From assembly GCA_008933525.1 (NCBI GenBank), contig WBUV01000090.1:1-9484 (forward strand): a DNA stretch of 9,484 nt, written 5' to 3'. Of this stretch, positions 7,163 to 9,484 are shown one piece after another. Below the pieces are notes generated by a model. The model worked only from the letters and a program-made list of their open reading frames with translations. It was not told the origin of the DNA and made no database searches. The position numbers and the translations under genes were made by a program. The DNA is from Bacteroidales bacterium. GTDB taxonomy: Bacteria > Bacteroidota > Bacteroidia > Bacteroidales > Tenuifilaceae. Within the stretch, counting starts at the first letter, position 1; each line of letters starts with the position of its first letter.

Positions 7163-7192
7163 CAAAGTTAGCCCAATTTGATTTTTTGTAAA
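7163..7192 (-). promoter_or_regulatory. Promoter of the lytic transglycosylase gene
   Basis: On the minus strand TAACTTTG (7163-7170) is a perfect -7 element. TTTA (7189-7192), one base off the -33 TTTG, lies 18 bases upstream. Transcription should start about 28-32 bases before the ATG at 7127. TACAAA (7161-7166) and TTTGTA (7185-7190) form a perfect 6-base inverted repeat around the element and could be an operator, or chance in AT-rich DNA. Confidence 0.6.
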
Positions 7193-7206
7193 GAGTTTTT
7201 TGATGA

Positions 7207-9279
7207 CTAGTTATAGAACATCCATGAAAGTCCAAATTTGAACACTCTTCGGTTTGCGGGATAATGAAGCGTAGTAAAATACTCATTATTAGGGGTTCCC
7301 TGATTAATATGATCGAATTTAAAGAATAGTATCGCCCGTTTCCACTTTAAGTTCACAAATACATCCACAAATGGATAATTACCAATCAATTTCTCTCGTT
7401 GATTGACAAACAATCCTGTTGCAGGAATATATGCATCGGCATAAAACTTTGTTCTGTAAAAACCGCTCACGCCAAACTGACCTCTTAATACATTCTTAAC
7501 CAATTCATGTTCATAAAACAACGAGCTAAAGAATGTAAACGATGGAAGGCTCAGAACATCATCATTAGTATTTGCTTGCCAAAGTACCTTGTTGACAAAA
7601 TGAAATCCTCCAAGTTTTAGAGTCTTTTCTGCAAATGCAGAGGTTATAGTAATACCATCTACTTGGGCAGGTAAACCGTCAGCATCAAAATATATAAAAT
7701 TGACAATTCTAACTAGATTATAGCCCAGTTGAAACTTCCATTTTTCAGCACCGAGCGATCCTCCTAGCATGAACCACTTTTCCTTATCGAACGAATTTGT
7801 CCACTTATAGTGGTTTGAAAAATAATTGCTTACAAAAATATCCGGTTCTTTATCGCTGACTGTAATCTTTCCTTTTACATAAGGCATATCTGTTGATTTC
7901 CATGGAGAAATTGTAATTTGCCCATACAATTCTTTGTCGTCCGACTTATATCCATTTACATAAAGGCGTAACGATCCAGCATAAGATAAATAAGGAGAAA
8001 AACTGTACACCCCAACGCCAAGATGATTTGTGTTTAACTTATCATTATCACGGTTGTTGATAAAATCACCCGGTTGAAAGTAGTAATAATTACCAGTAGA
8101 ATTTGAAGCCCAAAAACGTAAACCTGGTAAACCAGGAAATTTTGAAATCTGCGATAACTCAATTAAAAAAGTAGAGTTATAGTTAACTAAATAAACTGAA
8201 TCGTGAGTAGTTGTATTATTAATATAAAAGTTCTTATAATAACTTGAATCAGTTTTGCCATTAATCTCTGCTATCTCATCGGCATAAACTCTAGTGTAAC
8301 GATTAGCGTCAAATAAAAATTTTGCAGTAAGTAATGGTTTAACTAAAACAGTATCTTTTCCGGAAACATGCTTTGAGGGAGTTTTCTTTACAAAAATATC
8401 GTATCCAGCGGAAAGTTTAAATCCTCTCTGTCTAAATTCAGAACTTGCATTGGTAAGTCTAAATGGTATAATAGAGGCCTCTAAAACAGTATCCTGTACA
8501 AATTTATCGTCTTCCAAACCACCGTTTTCCTTATTTCTGATATAGGTATAATTGAACATAGATTGAATAGAAATCCTATTCTTATAATAACTTCCAAAAA
8601 CAGAAAAAATATTATTTCTTGTTAATTGGTTTGCATAGATACCTTTTGCATTATAATAATCGTATCTCACTCCCAAGTTCAAATATCTATTTACATTTTG
8701 TGTATGAAGAACTCTTAATGTTTGCTCTGCATCCTTACGCTTTCCTGCAGATGCATACGAAAGGAGAGTATGGGGTGTTTTAACGTTAAAATGCTTATCG
8801 TATAAAATGTCGTACTGATATGCCTCATATCCTTTTGAAAAAAGAAAAGGTGAGTTAATATTTCTATCAAAAAAATGGTCAGACTGAATGGGAGATCCTA
8901 AATTTCCTAAATAACTCTGAGTAACTAGTTTCTTTTGTAATGGTAAGGTTAAGTGTGGTAAAAAGAGGACTGAATCAATCGCTATATCTTCAACTAAGTC
9001 AAACGTACTAAAATCAAGATGCCAAGCGTAAGAACGTAGTGCTTTATTCTCAATGTTTAGCAAATCAAGGATGTTTGCTCCGTGTTTTATAGAATCGCCT
9101 TCAGGTTTTGTTTTGTCAAAATTAAACTTCGAAAGATCTTCAGTTGGTCTTCTTAACTTTAAAGTATCGGATAGTACTTTTCCCTTAACAGATTTTTGCT
9201 CTTGTGCAAAAGATCCTGTAGATCCAGTCCCAACATAGATTATCGAAATAATAATATATTTTATAGCTACCCTTATCAT
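7207..9279 (-). CDS. Putative outer-membrane porin, Porin_10 family
   Basis: The chosen start gives 690 residues; the frame stays open to an earlier ATG at 9327 (706 residues). I prefer 9279 because it begins a clean signal peptide: Arg3, a hydrophobic core (about 5-17), and cleavage after Ser-Phe-Ala (residue 25) before Gln-Glu-Gln. A good promoter element also lies between the two ATGs. The mature protein is rich in alternating aromatic strands and ends in KFGLSWMFYN, as expected for a beta-barrel. Family landmarks are LGNLGSP (124-130), PHTLLSYASAGKRKD (about 169-183), LHTQN (191-195) and ENGG (251-254), which I recognise from the Bacteroidota 'putative porin' family. It would sit in the outer membrane and pass small solutes; substrate is unknown, and no SusD-like or TonB-type features are visible. 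It stands alone, just downstream of an rRNA operon but separated by a terminator. Confidence 0.85.
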   Translation of the reverse strand: MIRVAIKYIIISIIYVGTGSTGSFAQEQKSVKGKVLSDTLKLRRPTEDLSKFNFDKTKPEGDSIKHGANILDLLNIENKALRSYAWHLDFSTFDLVEDIAIDSVLFLPHLTLPLQKKLVTQSYLGNLGSPIQSDHFFDRNINSPFLFSKGYEAYQYDILYDKHFNVKTPHTLLSYASAGKRKDAEQTLRVLHTQNVNRYLNLGVRYDYYNAKGIYANQLTRNNIFSVFGSYYKNRISIQSMFNYTYIRNKENGGLEDDKFVQDTVLEASIIPFRLTNASSEFRQRGFKLSAGYDIFVKKTPSKHVSGKDTVLVKPLLTAKFLFDANRYTRVYADEIAEINGKTDSSYYKNFYINNTTTHDSVYLVNYNSTFLIELSQISKFPGLPGLRFWASNSTGNYYYFQPGDFINNRDNDKLNTNHLGVGVYSFSPYLSYAGSLRLYVNGYKSDDKELYGQITISPWKSTDMPYVKGKITVSDKEPDIFVSNYFSNHYKWTNSFDKEKWFMLGGSLGAEKWKFQLGYNLVRIVNFIYFDADGLPAQVDGITITSAFAEKTLKLGGFHFVNKVLWQANTNDDVLSLPSFTFFSSLFYEHELVKNVLRGQFGVSGFYRTKFYADAYIPATGLFVNQREKLIGNYPFVDVFVNLKWKRAILFFKFDHINQGTPNNEYFTTLHYPANRRVFKFGLSWMFYN

Positions 9280-9288
9280 ATTCGGGTG

Positions 9289-9319
9289 CAAATATAATAA
9301 ATTGATTTTATAATGCACA
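9289..9319 (-). promoter_or_regulatory. Promoter of the porin gene, decides the start codon
   Basis: On the minus strand TATATTTG (9289-9296), followed by CA, is a perfect and very typical Bacteroidota -7 element. TGTG (9316-9319), one mismatch from TTTG, lies 19 bases upstream. The element lies only 9 bases before the ATG at 9279, so the predicted leader is extremely short. It lies inside the reading frame if translation began at the ATG at 9327, which argues against that start. Confidence 0.6.
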
Positions 9320-9366
9320 CTGGTCAAAACCTATAAGGCAACAACAAAAGCTAATAAGTATAAAAT

Positions 9367-9397
9367 AAAAAAGCCCCGGGGATAAAATCTCCGGGGC
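9367..9397 (-). terminator. rRNA operon terminator
   Basis: On the minus strand GCCCCGGAGA pairs with TCCCCGGGGC through a 10-bp stem (9388-9397 with 9373-9382) holding one G-U pair and a 5-base loop, followed by six T residues (9372-9367). It begins about 6 bases after the 5S 3' end. This is a textbook strong intrinsic terminator and insulates the porin gene from rRNA transcription. Confidence 0.93.
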
Positions 9398-9402
9398 GAA
9401 GG

Positions 9403-9484
9403 TGGGGCGGCGACCTACTCTCCCGCTGTGACGCAGTACCATCGGCGCTGGCGGGCTTAACGGCCCTGTTCGGGATGGGAAGGG
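9403..9484 (-). rRNA. rrf: 5S ribosomal RNA, 3' part (cut by window edge)
   Basis: The minus strand reads TTCCCATCCCGAACAGGG, then GTTAAGCCCGCCAGCGCCGA, then GGTACTGCG and GGGAGAGTAGGTCGCCGCC. These are the loop B/helix III, helix IV and V and 3' terminal blocks of bacterial 5S rRNA. About 80 bases are present; the 5' part, and presumably 23S and 16S, lie beyond position 9484. The exact 3' end (9403, give or take about 3 bases) cannot be fixed because the pairing 5' arm is outside the window. Confidence 0.95.

Noticed and set aside
9053..9238. Plus-strand open frame of 61 codons
   Set aside because: Antisense to the N-terminal region of the porin gene, with no supporting features.
9280..9327. 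16-residue N-terminal extension of the porin
   Set aside because: It would put polar residues (MTSVHYKINLLYLHPN) before a complete signal peptide and would contain the gene's own promoter element.
9322..9327. TTGACC on the minus strand as a sigma70 -35 box for the porin
   Set aside because: The following TATAAA is only 9 bases away, far too close, and the Bacteroidota-type element at 9289-9296 fits better.

Overview
The window looks like chromosomal DNA of a Bacteroidota bacterium, probably of the order Bacteroidales. The evidence is an AT-rich sequence, almost no Shine-Dalgarno sites, the TAnnTTTG promoter element of this phylum upstream of most transcription units, a Porin_10-type outer-membrane protein, and a partial 5S rRNA of Bacteroidota type. 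The order is a guess; the phylum is well supported. I see no sign of a phage, insertion sequence, CRISPR array or recent gene transfer.

Layout: (1) 69-2832, minus strand: a two-gene operon for outer-membrane-type lipoproteins. A CsgG-like/TPR lipoprotein comes first, followed one base later by an LPP20-family lipoprotein, with a hairpin after the pair at 1-49. (2) 3005-3655, plus strand: a NUDIX hydrolase of the CoA-pyrophosphatase type, divergent from the lipoproteins. (3) 3782-5683, plus strand: a membrane-bound CHASE4-HAMP-coiled coil-SpoIIE (PP2C) phosphatase. (4) 5687-5708: a compact hairpin terminator shared by convergent genes. (5) 5718-7127, minus strand: an MltF-like lytic transglycosylase lipoprotein. 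(6) 7207-9279, minus strand: a Porin_10 outer-membrane beta-barrel. (7) 9367-9484, minus strand: the end of an rRNA operon, namely the 3' part of 5S rRNA and a strong GC-rich terminator.

Four of the six proteins act in or on the cell envelope: two lipoproteins of unknown role, a peptidoglycan-cleaving enzyme and a porin. The phosphatase is a membrane sensor that signals to the cytoplasm, and the NUDIX enzyme is a cytoplasmic housekeeping hydrolase. Apart from the lipoprotein pair, each gene appears to be its own transcription unit. The window is mostly ordinary core genome. The best leads are the CsgG-like/LPP20 pair, whose CsgG-like member seems to lack the pore-forming strands, and the orphan SpoIIE phosphatase, which has no anti-sigma or anti-sigma-antagonist gene beside it.
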